A DNA stretch of 64,000 bases from Fictibacillus marinisediminis (GCF_023149135.1 NZ_JAIWJX010000002.1:1674001-1738000), one strand, 5' to 3'. Shown: positions 27,778-37,771, counted from the stretch's first letter. Numbers and translations: made by a program. The notes: a model not told the origin generated them from the sequence alone.

Positions 27778-29067
27778 TTAATTGTAACCTATTCCTTCAT
27801 AAATATAGCCAATAGATCTCATCTCTGCTGTATTGAGCATATTTCTCCCATCAAAAATAATAGGGGAATTCATTTTATTTTTTATACCTGCCCAATTTAT
27901 ATTTTTATATTGAGGCCAGTCAGTACAGATTAATATTGCATCTGCATTTGTGATTGCTTCTTCTGCAGAATCTTTTTGACAAACAGTATCCACTAGATTG
28001 CCAGGGAGTTTAGCAACGGGATCGTGTACTTCTACAATTGCTCCTTCATTTATTAAGTTTTGTATGATCTTCAAGGATGGCGACTGTCTTATATCATCTG
28101 TTTGAGCCTTAAAGGAAAGACCCAATACAGCAATTTTTTTTGCTGCCAAGCTGATTAATCTTGTTTTTACTTTTTTAAAGAGGTAGCCCGGCTGGTTCTC
28201 ATTAATAGCATGAACTTTCTCGAGAATTGAAAGATCTATATTATTTTTCTTTGCAGTATCGATCAAGGCCAGCACATCTTTTGGAAAACAAGATCCCCCA
28301 TAGCCAATACCAGCTTCTAAAAATAATTGGCCGATTCTTAAATCCAATCCAACCCCTTTAGCCACATCTTGGACATTAATATGCAATTTGTCACAAAGGA
28401 TGGCTATTTCGTTAATGAATGAAATTTTAGTTGCTAAAAATGAATTAGCAGTATATTTAATTAATTCTGCAGCACTTGGTGTAGTAACAAAAAATGGTGA
28501 CTTTATTCCCTTATAAAGTTCTTGAAGGAGTGCGGTTGCTTTATCATTTTCACTTCCAAGTATTATTCGGTCTGGATAAAGGGCATCGTGTAAAGCATTG
28601 CCTTCTCTTAGAAACTCTGGATTTGATAATACATCAAAAGAGACAGGATCTTTCTTGGTATTTTCGATCCACAGCTTAACTTGTTTAGAGGTTCCCGCGG
28701 GCACAGTGCTTTTGATGACGATTATTTTGTATTCATTCAGGTTTGAAGCGATAAATTCAGAAGCTTCCCGTAAAAAGTGCAAATTGGCACTTCCATCTTG
28801 ATTTTGCGGAGTACCGACACAGATGAAAATAAGGTTATTATCTTTTATAGCTCTTTGATGATCATTTTCAAATGTGATTTTTCCAGAAGCTAAGTGCTTA
28901 GTAAGTAGCGTATCTAAACCGGGTTCGTAAAAAAAAAGTTTTCCTTTCTGTAAATCATTAATTTTCTTTTGATCAACATCTATCACTGTTACCGAATGTC
29001 CCAATTCAGCAAATAGTAAACCAGTAGTTGTTCCTACATAACCTGCCCCAATGATTAAAACATTCAA
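27778..29067 (-). CDS. ugd: UDP-glucose 6-dehydrogenase
   Basis: A 429-residue UDP-glucose dehydrogenase producing UDP-glucuronate. GAGYVG near the N-terminus binds NAD, and the catalytic cysteine is in GYGGSCFPKD at about residue 256. Length and central linker helix match the Ugd/TuaD family. It precedes the decarboxylase-like gene, giving a two-step route to UDP-xylose. GGGGGTG precedes the ATG. Confidence 0.95.
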   Translation of the reverse strand: MNVLIIGAGYVGTTTGLLFAELGHSVTVIDVDQKKINDLQKGKLFFYEPGLDTLLTKHLASGKITFENDHQRAIKDNNLIFICVGTPQNQDGSANLHFLREASEFIASNLNEYKIIVIKSTVPAGTSKQVKLWIENTKKDPVSFDVLSNPEFLREGNALHDALYPDRIILGSENDKATALLQELYKGIKSPFFVTTPSAAELIKYTANSFLATKISFINEIAILCDKLHINVQDVAKGVGLDLRIGQLFLEAGIGYGGSCFPKDVLALIDTAKKNNIDLSILEKVHAINENQPGYLFKKVKTRLISLAAKKIAVLGLSFKAQTDDIRQSPSLKIIQNLINEGAIVEVHDPVAKLPGNLVDTVCQKDSAEEAITNADAILICTDWPQYKNINWAGIKNKMNSPIIFDGRNMLNTAEMRSIGYIYEGIGYN

Positions 29068-29173
29068 TGAAACACCCCCGTTAAATTTCAGCTATTCTAA
29101 AATATGAATGTAACCAATAAAAGGAAACGGCTATAGCTAAAATTAAACACTGTCCCGGGCTTGAAATCTGTAA

Positions 29174-30175
29174 TTAGTCTTTATATTTTTTAAAGACATG
29201 CCGGTTTTCACTAAAGGGGTTAGTAATCTCAGAATGTGCTAAATCATTATTTTTAAAAATATTACGTATTTTATCGCTTACTAATCTGCCGTTATCAAAG
29301 TAATCATAGCTCCATGGAATGTTTGATAAATCCTGATGGCCATGATCTTCTAACAATCTCTGATATTCATTGAGTATGTTAATGCCGTGAGTTGTTGTTT
29401 CATTGTTTATTAAATACAAGGTGTCAGAAATATAAGGCAGTCCGGAAAAATGAAAAAATCGTAAAGGTTGGTCATTTACCTTATAGTTATCGCTTGTTTT
29501 TGTAATATTTCTTTCAAATAGATTCCAATACGCAACATTGTATCCCGGGTGTTTTAAATTCATGACTTTATCAAAAAAAACAGGGGCAAGATCCATCCAC
29601 TTTTGTTCATTGAATAACCCTCTTGGAGGATCGGTATAACAGTATTGATTGAGCCGATCACACCACCAATCCAAAAAAAACTGACATTCTGTAGATCGCT
29701 TGAGCGCGATAAAACCAGTATTGAAATTTCCGGAGTTCAAGAGTGCGAATTCCCCAAATAAATGGGCTGGATTTTTTACTGGATTTAAAATATGTGGAGT
29801 TAAAGCAATAGAATGTAAGCGAAGGGTATCCTCGACCTCTATGAAAGGTCCAAAAACCAGGGTATCACTATCCAGGTAAATGACATGTTCTTCTTTTGGA
29901 TACTTTTGAAAAATATATCGAAACAGCTGTCCTTTACAGAACCCTGCTGTTTCATATTGACTATATTTAAATATGGTATGTTCAAAATTAAGATATCCCA
30001 TATCTTTCGCTAAAACGATTTCATCAAACAGGTCTAATTTCCTTATAGAAACAGGAAGATTTTTTTCGATCAAACAGAGGACCATCTTTGATTCCGGAAT
30101 ATGCTTTTTAATGGATTGTGCTAATGTCTTGGCCATAGCAAGGTGGTTCATGCAAACAGAAGTACAGAAAATCAA
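29174..30175 (-). CDS. DxD glycosyltransferase, paralogue A
   Basis: A 333-residue putative glycosyltransferase. An N-terminal SVCMNHLAMAKTLAQS and the metal-binding motif YLDSDT near residue 103 resemble GT8-like sugar transferases. It begins with TTG overlapping the TGA of the upstream paralogue (TTGA), with AGGTGAG upstream, so the pair is translationally coupled. The two copies share most of their length, including WSYDYFDNGRLV/WSYNFFDHGERIV near the end. Sugar and acceptor unknown; no membrane segment. Confidence 0.72.
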   Translation of the reverse strand: MIFCTSVCMNHLAMAKTLAQSIKKHIPESKMVLCLIEKNLPVSIRKLDLFDEIVLAKDMGYLNFEHTIFKYSQYETAGFCKGQLFRYIFQKYPKEEHVIYLDSDTLVFGPFIEVEDTLRLHSIALTPHILNPVKNPAHLFGEFALLNSGNFNTGFIALKRSTECQFFLDWWCDRLNQYCYTDPPRGLFNEQKWMDLAPVFFDKVMNLKHPGYNVAYWNLFERNITKTSDNYKVNDQPLRFFHFSGLPYISDTLYLINNETTTHGINILNEYQRLLEDHGHQDLSNIPWSYDYFDNGRLVSDKIRNIFKNNDLAHSEITNPFSENRHVFKKYKD

Positions 30176-31191
30176 TGTTTTCTCACCTGCGTTTTTCGTA
30201 TTTTTAACCGTTTAATGGCTTTATTGGTTAGTGCATAGGGGTTTGTAGTATGTGCCTCTAATTCAGAATTATATTTAAATACTGATCGTGATTTATCAAC
30301 TATCCGTTCACCATGATCAAAAAAATTATAGCTCCATTCAAAATGGGTAGGATAGAGGTTTTCATTCTCCTCCATTAGAGCAATGTATTGATGTACAACT
30401 TTATATATAGACGGATTGTCTGGAAGGTTATCCCGGAGAAAATGTAATGTTGAAAAATGAAAAAATCGAAAAGGTTCACCATTAGCATAATATACGCCAT
30501 CTTTCATGCTGATGTTGCGCTGGTTTATATTCCAGAACGCCACATTATAACCGTCATGTTTCAGTACATAAATCTTATCAAACAACATTAAGGCTGCTGT
30601 TAGCCATCTCTGGTCGGTAAACAGTCCTTGTTCCGCATCATTAAAAGCATAGCGTTCAAGTCTTGCTGTCCACCAATCCAGCATTGCTTCTGCTTCCATT
30701 GAACGTTTAACTCCAATGTACCCGCCGTTAATGATCCCGACTCTCAGAATCAAAATTTCTGCATTTTCCCCCCAAATGGTGTATGTGTTTTTTGGCGGTT
30801 CATTATAATGGGGAGTCAATACAATGGAATGCGTTTTAAAGGCAGCAAATACTTCATCAAAACGGGAAAACACTTGAGTATCTGAATCAATATAACTGAA
30901 AAATTCCACATCTTTATACTTGCTGTAGACATATTTCATAAGTTGTCCTTTACAAGCACATGCCGCTTCGTATTGATTATATTTAAATATAGTGGTTTCA
31001 AAGTTTGTAAAGCCCATGTCCTTAGCCAATACCACTTCATGAAAATCTTGATCGTCCAATAAATGGGCAGGCAAGCTTTTTTCTAGTAAACAAATAACCA
31101 ATTTACTTTCCGGCATATGCTCTTTTAGTGAATTGGCCAATACCTTTGCCTTTGCCAAATGATTTAAACAGACGGATGTACAAAAAATCAT
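30172..31191 (-). CDS. DxD glycosyltransferase, paralogue B
   Basis: A 339-residue protein homologous to its downstream neighbour over nearly the whole length. The start MIFCTSVCLNHLAKAK is almost the same in both, and the metal motif reads YIDSDTQVF. Residues 150-185 differ most, with RVGIINGGYIGVKRS aligned to NTGFIALKRS in the other copy. GGTGATG precedes the ATG. Probably arose by tandem duplication; donor and acceptor may differ between the two. Confidence 0.72.
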   Translation of the reverse strand: MIFCTSVCLNHLAKAKVLANSLKEHMPESKLVICLLEKSLPAHLLDDQDFHEVVLAKDMGFTNFETTIFKYNQYEAACACKGQLMKYVYSKYKDVEFFSYIDSDTQVFSRFDEVFAAFKTHSIVLTPHYNEPPKNTYTIWGENAEILILRVGIINGGYIGVKRSMEAEAMLDWWTARLERYAFNDAEQGLFTDQRWLTAALMLFDKIYVLKHDGYNVAFWNINQRNISMKDGVYYANGEPFRFFHFSTLHFLRDNLPDNPSIYKVVHQYIALMEENENLYPTHFEWSYNFFDHGERIVDKSRSVFKYNSELEAHTTNPYALTNKAIKRLKIRKTQVRKH

Positions 31192-31204
31192 ATTTCACAT
31201 CACC

Positions 31205-32230
31205 TTACTTGGAAATTATTTTAGTGTCATCAAAAAAAATGCATTCAATGGAAGTGTTTTCTATGTGCAGTTTATCGATTTTTGTCCCTTTTCCGAAAAT
31301 ACTATGAGTTATTAAAGAAGAGACATCACTTACATAAACATTTTCCAGAATTATACTGTCTTGAATCCTGCAGTTATCTATAACGGCACCCTGTGAAACT
31401 GATACATACGGACCTATTGTCGAATTTGTTAGCACACAGTTTTTATCAATATGAACGGGCGGAATCAACTTGCAGTTTTTGATGATGGTTGAAGGGTCTG
31501 TAGTCTCCTCTGATCGATTCAGGGAATCTAAAACCCAACGGTTGGCTTCTAACCATCGTTCTATTGTGCCTACATCGGAATATTCCTTTTTTGTAATTTG
31601 GTAAGAGATATTATATTGATGATTAATTAGCCATTGAATGGCGTCAGTAATTTCGTATTCTCCTCTTGAGGAGGGTTGTATATGGTTAATGGCAGTGAGC
31701 ACATTGGAGTCAAACGCATAAGCTCCAATTATTGCAAGATTGGATGCTGAATTTTTTGGTTTTTCTTCCACATTAATGATCTGGTTGTTTTCTACATGGG
31801 CGATTCCAAATTCACTAGGATTAGAGACCTTCGTAATCATAACAGCACCGTTGATTGAACTAGACAGGATAGCTTCTTTAAGGGATAAAAGCGATTCATT
31901 GATCAGGTTATCTCCTAATAAAAGAATAAATGGTTCGGTCTTCAAAAAATCCGATGCTTGCCTTACTGCATCTCCAATACCCTTTGCTTTCGGCTGATAA
32001 ATTAGTGTAATTGAAGTATTGTCGGCTCGTCGATTATCTATATACTCACAAATATCTTTTTGTAAAGGGTTTAATACAATACCAATTTCGTTTATGCCTA
32101 TTTTTTTCAGGCTTTCAATACAATATTCTAGTAAGGGCTTATTAGCAACTGGTATTAAAGTTTTAGCCCTTGCAAGTGAAAATGGCCGAAGTCTAGTACC
32201 TTTTCCGGCTACTAATATTAATCCTTTCAA
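31205..32230 (-). CDS. Sugar-1-phosphate nucleotidyltransferase, RmlA/StrD-like
   Basis: A 341-residue nucleotidyltransferase with C-terminal left-handed beta-helix. The start MKGLILVAGKGTRLRPFS is the nucleotide loop; LLGDNLI and VEEKPKNSAS are further active-site blocks. Residues 245-341 contain hexapeptide-type repeats. Long RmlA-like proteins (about 350 aa) usually make dTDP-glucose. TTG at 32230 is chosen because the family signature starts there and GGTGGTG is upstream. First gene of the minus-strand sugar operon. Confidence 0.85.
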   Translation of the reverse strand: MKGLILVAGKGTRLRPFSLARAKTLIPVANKPLLEYCIESLKKIGINEIGIVLNPLQKDICEYIDNRRADNTSITLIYQPKAKGIGDAVRQASDFLKTEPFILLLGDNLINESLLSLKEAILSSSINGAVMITKVSNPSEFGIAHVENNQIINVEEKPKNSASNLAIIGAYAFDSNVLTAINHIQPSSRGEYEITDAIQWLINHQYNISYQITKKEYSDVGTIERWLEANRWVLDSLNRSEETTDPSTIIKNCKLIPPVHIDKNCVLTNSTIGPYVSVSQGAVIDNCRIQDSIILENVYVSDVSSLITHSIFGKGTKIDKLHIENTSIECIFFDDTKIISK

Positions 32231-32433
32231 TAAAAAAACACCACCAGACTGACTAAATAGTATTGTATCTATCATCAAAATATATGTTAAATTATGCATT
32301 TATACTGAGAAACGTTACATAAATAGGTGATTTCATATGGATATAAAAATCTATTATATGCCCAACCAATTTGTAGCTTTTGGAATAATTTAAAAGAAAA
32401 AGAGGAATTTTTATTCGAGGTGAGAGCAAATAA

Positions 32434-33090
32434 ATGTATTCAAAAGAGTTCTTTAAAAGTAAAAGAGAAGATTCATTATCATCCGCAAACGGGGTTGTTC
32501 CCATCGTAATGGAATTAATCCAGCCAAAATCAGTTTTAGATGTTGGATGTGGGACGGGAACGTGGTTAACGGTTTTTAAGAAGAAATATAGAATAAGAGA
32601 TATTCTTGGCGTTGATGGTGACTATGTGGACAGGAGGCAGCTGGATATACCAAGGAGAAAGTTCTTCCCGTATAACTTGGAGAATCTTCTTGATTTGGGA
32701 AGAACATTTGATTTGGTTGTGTCGCTTGAAGTGGCGGAACATCTCCCTGAGCTTTGTGCTGAAACCTTTGTGCAATCCCTTGTGAATCATGGCTCAGTTG
32801 TATTATTTTCAGCAGCTATACCTGATCAGGGCGGTGATCACCATGTTAACGAACAGTGGCCAGATTATTGGATTGAAAAATTTAAAAAACATGATTTCCT
32901 GGTTATTGACTGTATACGAGATAAGGTGTGGAGCAGTGATACAGTTGGATGGTGGTATGCTCAAAATATGTTTTTGTTCGTAAAAAGGGAATATTTATTT
33001 AACCACCCGGTTTTATTGTCTTTTTATAAAGATATAAACCCAGTATCTTTTAATAAAGTACACCCCAATAACCAGCTTTCAACTTTATGA
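32434..33090 (+). CDS. Class I SAM-dependent methyltransferase
   Basis: A 218-residue methyltransferase. VLDVGCGTGTWL (motif I) is near residue 34, followed by the acidic loop GVDGDYVDR and VVSLEVAEHLPE, typical of the Methyltransf_11/23 groups. CGAGGTGAG lies 9 nt before the ATG. It is divergent from the nucleotidyltransferase and opens the third sugar unit. The likely target is a sugar hydroxyl in the local glycan, from context only. Confidence 0.85.
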   Translation: MYSKEFFKSKREDSLSSANGVVPIVMELIQPKSVLDVGCGTGTWLTVFKKKYRIRDILGVDGDYVDRRQLDIPRRKFFPYNLENLLDLGRTFDLVVSLEVAEHLPELCAETFVQSLVNHGSVVLFSAAIPDQGGDHHVNEQWPDYWIEKFKKHDFLVIDCIRDKVWSSDTVGWWYAQNMFLFVKREYLFNHPVLLSFYKDINPVSFNKVHPNNQLSTL

Positions 33091-33127
33091 AAATTAGAAA
33101 AGAATAATGAAGAACATGGAGAGGTTT

Positions 33128-33928
33128 ATGGAAAATTATGATGTTACCGTTTTGATACCTTCCTATAATCCTGGAATATTTTTAAAGGATGCATTGGAAA
33201 GTGTGTTCCGGCAAACTTATGATAAATGGAAAATAGTTTTGGTAGACGATGCCTCCACAGATCAAAGTCTTGCTTTGGTCGAAGACTACTTAAATGATCC
33301 GAGGGTTACTTTAATTCGTTTGAAAGAAAATGCAGGTCAGTCAAAAGCACAAAATGAGGGCCTTGCCGTTATTGATACGCCTTTCATAATGAAGCTTGAT
33401 TCAGATGATTGGCTTTTTTTTGACACAATTGAAAAACTAAGAAATGAAGCAGAAAAGGTTTCAGATCACGTTGCACTTATTTGGGGCAATAAAACAGATA
33501 TTTATGAGGATCGGGAAGGGAATAAACTATTGGAAGTACCGCGCATCGGGGGACGTTCCTATAGTGATAGGTATGAATTCTTATTATCTAACGATGTACC
33601 CTTTCCCCGTTTTTACAGAACGTCCGCTCTAAAACAAGTGGGTGGATGGCCAACCGATGATCCATGGGAAGGACGTCATCTTGAAGATAAACGAATGGAT
33701 GCATTGCTTATTGAACATTTTGAAATTCACTGGATAGATGAGATGCTTTATAATTACAGGCAGCATGCAAATAATGCTACCAAAAAAATAGATCTATATA
33801 ATGAAGTTTTTGAATGGCACATCTTTAATACTTTAAAAAATTGGGGTGACTTGTATACCCCTGTTTTTAGAACATATTGTGGCTGGAAACAGCTGGCACA
33901 GCTTATTCCAAAGCAAAATCCTGTATAA
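33128..33928 (+). CDS. GT2 glycosyltransferase, third member of trio
   Basis: A 266-residue family 2 glycosyltransferase closely related to the pair at 25-26.7 kb. TVLIPSYNPG, VDDASTDQS and LDSDDW form the donor site; WPTDDPWEGRHLEDKRMD and YNYRQHANN are shared with the 25.87-kb gene. GGAGAGG precedes the ATG at 33128; an upstream in-frame ATG has no site. Cytosolic; substrate unknown. Confidence 0.85.
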   Translation: MENYDVTVLIPSYNPGIFLKDALESVFRQTYDKWKIVLVDDASTDQSLALVEDYLNDPRVTLIRLKENAGQSKAQNEGLAVIDTPFIMKLDSDDWLFFDTIEKLRNEAEKVSDHVALIWGNKTDIYEDREGNKLLEVPRIGGRSYSDRYEFLLSNDVPFPRFYRTSALKQVGGWPTDDPWEGRHLEDKRMDALLIEHFEIHWIDEMLYNYRQHANNATKKIDLYNEVFEWHIFNTLKNWGDLYTPVFRTYCGWKQLAQLIPKQNPV

Positions 33929-34024
33929 AAAACAGGATTTTTTCTTTTATTTCCTTGGAAAATACATAGCAATCTCCTTTATTGCATACATAAATCATAT
34001 AATCCCAATTCTGGGGAGGAAAAG

Positions 34025-35167
34025 ATGAAATTCGATTATTTAATTGTAGGAGCGGGTTTCTCAGGTTGTGTAATGGCTGAAAGAATTTCCAGTATATTGG
34101 GGAAAAGGGTTCTAATTGTCGAACAAAGGAATCATATTGCAGGTAATGCCTATGATTATTTTGATGAAAATGGAGTTCTCGTTCATAAATTTGGTCCACA
34201 TATTTTTCACACGAATTCGAAGAAAGTGTGGGATTATCTTTCAGCCTATACGGAATGGATTCCTTATTATCACAGAGTACTTGGTATGCTTGATGGAGAA
34301 ATGGTCCCAATCCCATTTAACCTCAACTCACTAAATATACTATTTCCTTCCACCAAAGCCAAAGCAATAGAAAACGCCCTGTTGGAACAATTTAAGTTAG
34401 GGGATAAGATAACGATCCTACAGCTTCAAAATAACAAAAATAAACAGCTGCAAAATCTCGCAGATTATATTTACGAAAAGGTATTTCATGGTTATACGGT
34501 AAAACAATGGGGGTTAAGACCCGAAGAGCTGGATGCGTCTGTAACAGGACGGGTACCTATTCTCATCTCCAGAGACAATCGGTACTTTCAAGATAAATAT
34601 CAAGCGATGCCAAAGCATGGATATACTGAAATGTTTAGAAGAATGCTGAAAAGCCCAAACATCAAATTATTGTTGAATACTGACTACAAAGAAATCTTAG
34701 CAGATGTTCAGTTTAACAAATTAATTTTTACAGGCCCTATCGATATGTATTTTGAATATAAATTTGGCCAATTGCCATACAGAAGCTTACGGTTCGAATT
34801 TGAATTCCACAATAAGGAGGAATTTCAAGAAGCAGGCCAGATCAATTATCCAAATGAGTATGAATTTACGCGTATTACGGAATTTAAAAAATTAACACAC
34901 CAAAAGAACATCCTGGGAACAACGATTGCGAGAGAATATCCGGAAGTCTACAAAAAAGGTATTAATGACCCGTATTATCCCGTTCCCAAAAAAGAATACA
35001 GGGAGCAATATATATTATATGAAAATGAAGCGCAAACCATTAAAGACAAAGTGATATTTGCCGGAAGATTGGCAGAATACAAGTATTATAATATGGACCA
35101 AATCGTAGCCAGGGCTCTGCACTTGTTCGAAAAAGAAATTAATACAGAAAAGGATAATAAAGAATAG
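34025..35167 (+). CDS. glf: UDP-galactopyranose mutase
   Basis: A 380-residue flavoenzyme converting UDP-galactopyranose to UDP-galactofuranose. GAGFSG (residues 9-14) binds FAD, and the family blocks HKFGPHIFHT and TGPIDMYFEYKFG are present, with FAGRLAEYKYYNMD at the end. Length is typical. GGGGAGG precedes the ATG. It is followed 10 nt later by a galE-like gene that can supply its substrate, indicating that galactofuranose is part of the glycan. Confidence 0.95.
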   Translation: MKFDYLIVGAGFSGCVMAERISSILGKRVLIVEQRNHIAGNAYDYFDENGVLVHKFGPHIFHTNSKKVWDYLSAYTEWIPYYHRVLGMLDGEMVPIPFNLNSLNILFPSTKAKAIENALLEQFKLGDKITILQLQNNKNKQLQNLADYIYEKVFHGYTVKQWGLRPEELDASVTGRVPILISRDNRYFQDKYQAMPKHGYTEMFRRMLKSPNIKLLLNTDYKEILADVQFNKLIFTGPIDMYFEYKFGQLPYRSLRFEFEFHNKEEFQEAGQINYPNEYEFTRITEFKKLTHQKNILGTTIAREYPEVYKKGINDPYYPVPKKEYREQYILYENEAQTIKDKVIFAGRLAEYKYYNMDQIVARALHLFEKEINTEKDNKE

Positions 35168-35177
35168 GAGGAGTGCC

Positions 35178-36167
35178 ATGATTCTTGTGACAGGAGGAGC
35201 AGGATATATTGGGAGTCACGTAGTCAAAGCTTTAATTATGAAAAATTATCAGGTTGTTGTTATTGATAATTTGTCAACAGGCAATCAGGAAGCACTTGAT
35301 CCTAAAGCAATATTTGTAAAAGGGGATGTAAGAAACCCTAAAGATTTAGGAGAAATCTTTTCAAATTACCCTATTCGTGCAGTTATGCATTTTGCAGCAA
35401 ATGCATACGTAGGAGAGTCGGTTGAAAAACCTGCAGTATATTATAGCAACAACGTCAATGGAATGATAACCCTATTGAAGATGATGGTGCAATATAATGT
35501 TAAGAAAATTGTTTTCTCCTCATCATGTGCAGTTTACGGGAAACCGCCTTGCAAGATGATAAATGAAAGTACTCCTGCAATTCCCATTAATCCATATGGT
35601 TGGACCAAATTAATTGGGGAGCAACTATTAAGAGACTTTTCAACAGCATATTCGCTAAAATATATTGCTCTGCGGTATTTTAATGTAGCAGGCGCCATTG
35701 ACTCAGGAGAATTGGGAGAGGACCACACACCTGAGACCCATTTAATTCCCAATATCATAAAACATTTACTCGGCGAGACGAAAAAAATTTTTGTATATGG
35801 TAATGATTATGAAACAAGAGACGGTACATGCATAAGAGATTATATCCATGTTACAGACTTAAGTAATGCCCACATTCTTGCACTTGAAGCACTGCTGGAT
35901 AGTAAGGCTGCCAACAGAGTTTATAACGTAGGAAATGAAAAAGGAATAAGTGTGAATGAAATAATAAAAATGTGCGAAACGATAATCGGCAGAAAAGCCA
36001 CTGTGGAATATGCAAAAAGGCGTGATGGAGATCCTCCTGCTCTCATAGCCAGTGCAGATTTGTTAAAAGAAGAGTTTAACTGGAAGGCACAGTTTGACCT
36101 GAAAGATATGATCGAATCAGCATGTCAATGGTTTTTAAATAATCCAAAAGGTTATAAAAAACCGTAA
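35178..36167 (+). CDS. galE: UDP-glucose 4-epimerase, second copy
   Basis: A 329-residue GalE-type epimerase. TGGAGYIG opens the NAD site; SSSCAVYG and YGWTK are the catalytic parts; GNDYETRDGTCIRDYIHV is typical GalE sequence. AGGAGGAG precedes the ATG. It differs clearly from the 21.4-kb galE and is paired with glf, so it probably feeds UDP-galactose to the mutase. Confidence 0.92.
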   Translation: MILVTGGAGYIGSHVVKALIMKNYQVVVIDNLSTGNQEALDPKAIFVKGDVRNPKDLGEIFSNYPIRAVMHFAANAYVGESVEKPAVYYSNNVNGMITLLKMMVQYNVKKIVFSSSCAVYGKPPCKMINESTPAIPINPYGWTKLIGEQLLRDFSTAYSLKYIALRYFNVAGAIDSGELGEDHTPETHLIPNIIKHLLGETKKIFVYGNDYETRDGTCIRDYIHVTDLSNAHILALEALLDSKAANRVYNVGNEKGISVNEIIKMCETIIGRKATVEYAKRRDGDPPALIASADLLKEEFNWKAQFDLKDMIESACQWFLNNPKGYKKP

Positions 36168-36183
36168 AAAGAAAGGGGATTAT

Positions 36184-36894
36184 ATGGTATCTGTCATTAC
36201 CTGTACAATTAGGGATTCTTGCATGGATAATATATTTGATAATTACAAGAATCAAAATTACGATCATAAAGAACTGATTATTGTGCTTAATCAAGACAGT
36301 ATGTGTTTGAAAAAATGGCGTGAAAAAGCAAAAAATTATGATAATGTTTCTGTTTTTCAACTCCCAGAACTTACCTCCTTAGGTAATTGTATCAATTTTG
36401 CAGTGGGGCAGGCTAAATATGATATAATTGCAAATTTTGAAGATGACGATTATTATGCACCAGCATATCTACAGCATTCTATTTCTGTATTGAATTCTAT
36501 GAAAGCGGATGTTATCGGAAAGACATCGGTATATATATATTTGAAAAACAAGCAAGTATTAGCTGTTTTCAATCCAGGCAATGAAAATCAATATGTCAAT
36601 CATCAAAGCAGTTTTGCAAAGCAATATTTACAAGGAGGAACATTAGTATTTTATAAAGCAATTCTGGACCTAGTAAGGTTTCCCGATCAGGTTAAAGAAG
36701 TAGACCGGATTTTTTGCAGGGACTGTGTGAAGGCGGGCTTAAGGGTTTACTCAACAACAAAAGAAAATTTCACCTATGTAAGGAAGGATGATCAGGAACA
36801 GCATACGTGGAAGGTGCCTGTGGATGTTATTTTAAGCATAAGCCAATTTATTACGAAGACAGATGATTTCAAACCGTTTGTATCAAAGTTTTGA
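36184..36894 (+). CDS. Short GT2-like glycosyltransferase, copy 1
   Basis: A 236-residue GT-A type glycosyltransferase. The start MVSVITCTIRDSCMDNIF and the acidic metal motif FEDDDYY at about residue 83 are shared with the next gene. The usual first motif is shortened, so this is a small, divergent GT2 subgroup. GAAAGGGG precedes the ATG. No membrane segment. Acceptor and donor unknown. Confidence 0.75.
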   Translation: MVSVITCTIRDSCMDNIFDNYKNQNYDHKELIIVLNQDSMCLKKWREKAKNYDNVSVFQLPELTSLGNCINFAVGQAKYDIIANFEDDDYYAPAYLQHSISVLNSMKADVIGKTSVYIYLKNKQVLAVFNPGNENQYVNHQSSFAKQYLQGGTLVFYKAILDLVRFPDQVKEVDRIFCRDCVKAGLRVYSTTKENFTYVRKDDQEQHTWKVPVDVILSISQFITKTDDFKPFVSKF

Positions 36895-36924
36895 TGTTAC
36901 TTATGAGGAACAGGGGAGGCTTGT

Positions 36925-37647
36925 ATGGTTTCCGTCATCACTTGCACGATAAGGGATAATTGTATGGAAGAGGTTTTCCTTAATTTTGATCGGCAGCAAG
37001 ATGTAGAAAAAGAATTAATTATCATTTTAAATAAAGATAATTTGGATGCTGAAAAATGGAAAGAAAGAGCAGCTGATTCTTCTAACATTTCTATCTATCA
37101 ATTACCATCCGATACTACGCTGGGAGAATGTTTAAACTTTGGTGTAGAAAAAGCAAAGTTCAGCCATATCGCTAAATTTGATGATGATGATTACTATTCG
37201 CCATATTACTTGTTGGATTCACTTCAATCTATAAGAAATTCTCAAGCATCCGTAGTTGGAAAAACCTCCATTTTTATGTACTTTAAAGATCAAAGCCTGC
37301 TTACCGAATTTAATCCGAATAAGTTTGGGGGGGCAGCTGCGAAAAATGAGGAGACATACAATAATCATTTATTAATGGGAGGGACGCTGGTTTTTAAAAA
37401 AGAAGTTTTTAATACCGTAAAATTCAGTTCCACCAATATTGCTGAGGATTCAGCTTTTTGTAAATCATGTATTGAGAATGGAATTCCTCTGTACTCAGCA
37501 ACTAAAGATAACTATGTTTATTTAAGAAGCTATGAACCAGAAAGCCATACATGGAGGATTAAAAATAACACGATTTTGAAATTCTGCAGCGTGATCGCTA
37601 AAACCGATGACTTCCGGCCATATATTACTAAAAAACCTATTCTCTAA
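36925..37647 (+). CDS. Short GT2-like glycosyltransferase, copy 2
   Basis: A 240-residue paralogue of the preceding gene: MVSVITCTIRDNCMEEVF start, FDDDDYY metal motif, and a shared end IAKTDDFRPYI. CAGGGGAGG precedes the ATG. It is the last gene of the sugar cluster, 125 bp before a two-way terminator and the coat-protein genes. Tandem duplication is evident. Function inferred from fold only. Confidence 0.75.
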   Translation: MVSVITCTIRDNCMEEVFLNFDRQQDVEKELIIILNKDNLDAEKWKERAADSSNISIYQLPSDTTLGECLNFGVEKAKFSHIAKFDDDDYYSPYYLLDSLQSIRNSQASVVGKTSIFMYFKDQSLLTEFNPNKFGGAAAKNEETYNNHLLMGGTLVFKKEVFNTVKFSSTNIAEDSAFCKSCIENGIPLYSATKDNYVYLRSYEPESHTWRIKNNTILKFCSVIAKTDDFRPYITKKPIL

Positions 37648-37721
37648 TGGTTAGAAAATCAGGCAGGCTGCCAGACTGTTTTTGGATTTTTCATTATCTA
37701 AAGAGATTGTCGAACAACAAT

Positions 37722-37753
37722 AAAAAAAATCAGGCTTTTTAGGCCTGATTTTT
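37722..37753. terminator. Bidirectional terminator at end of sugar cluster
   Basis: AAAAATCAGGC and GCCTGATTTTT arms around a short loop, between the last glycosyltransferase and the convergent serine-rich gene. Confidence 0.88.
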
Positions 37754-37771
37754 GCGTAATAACCTAACCTA

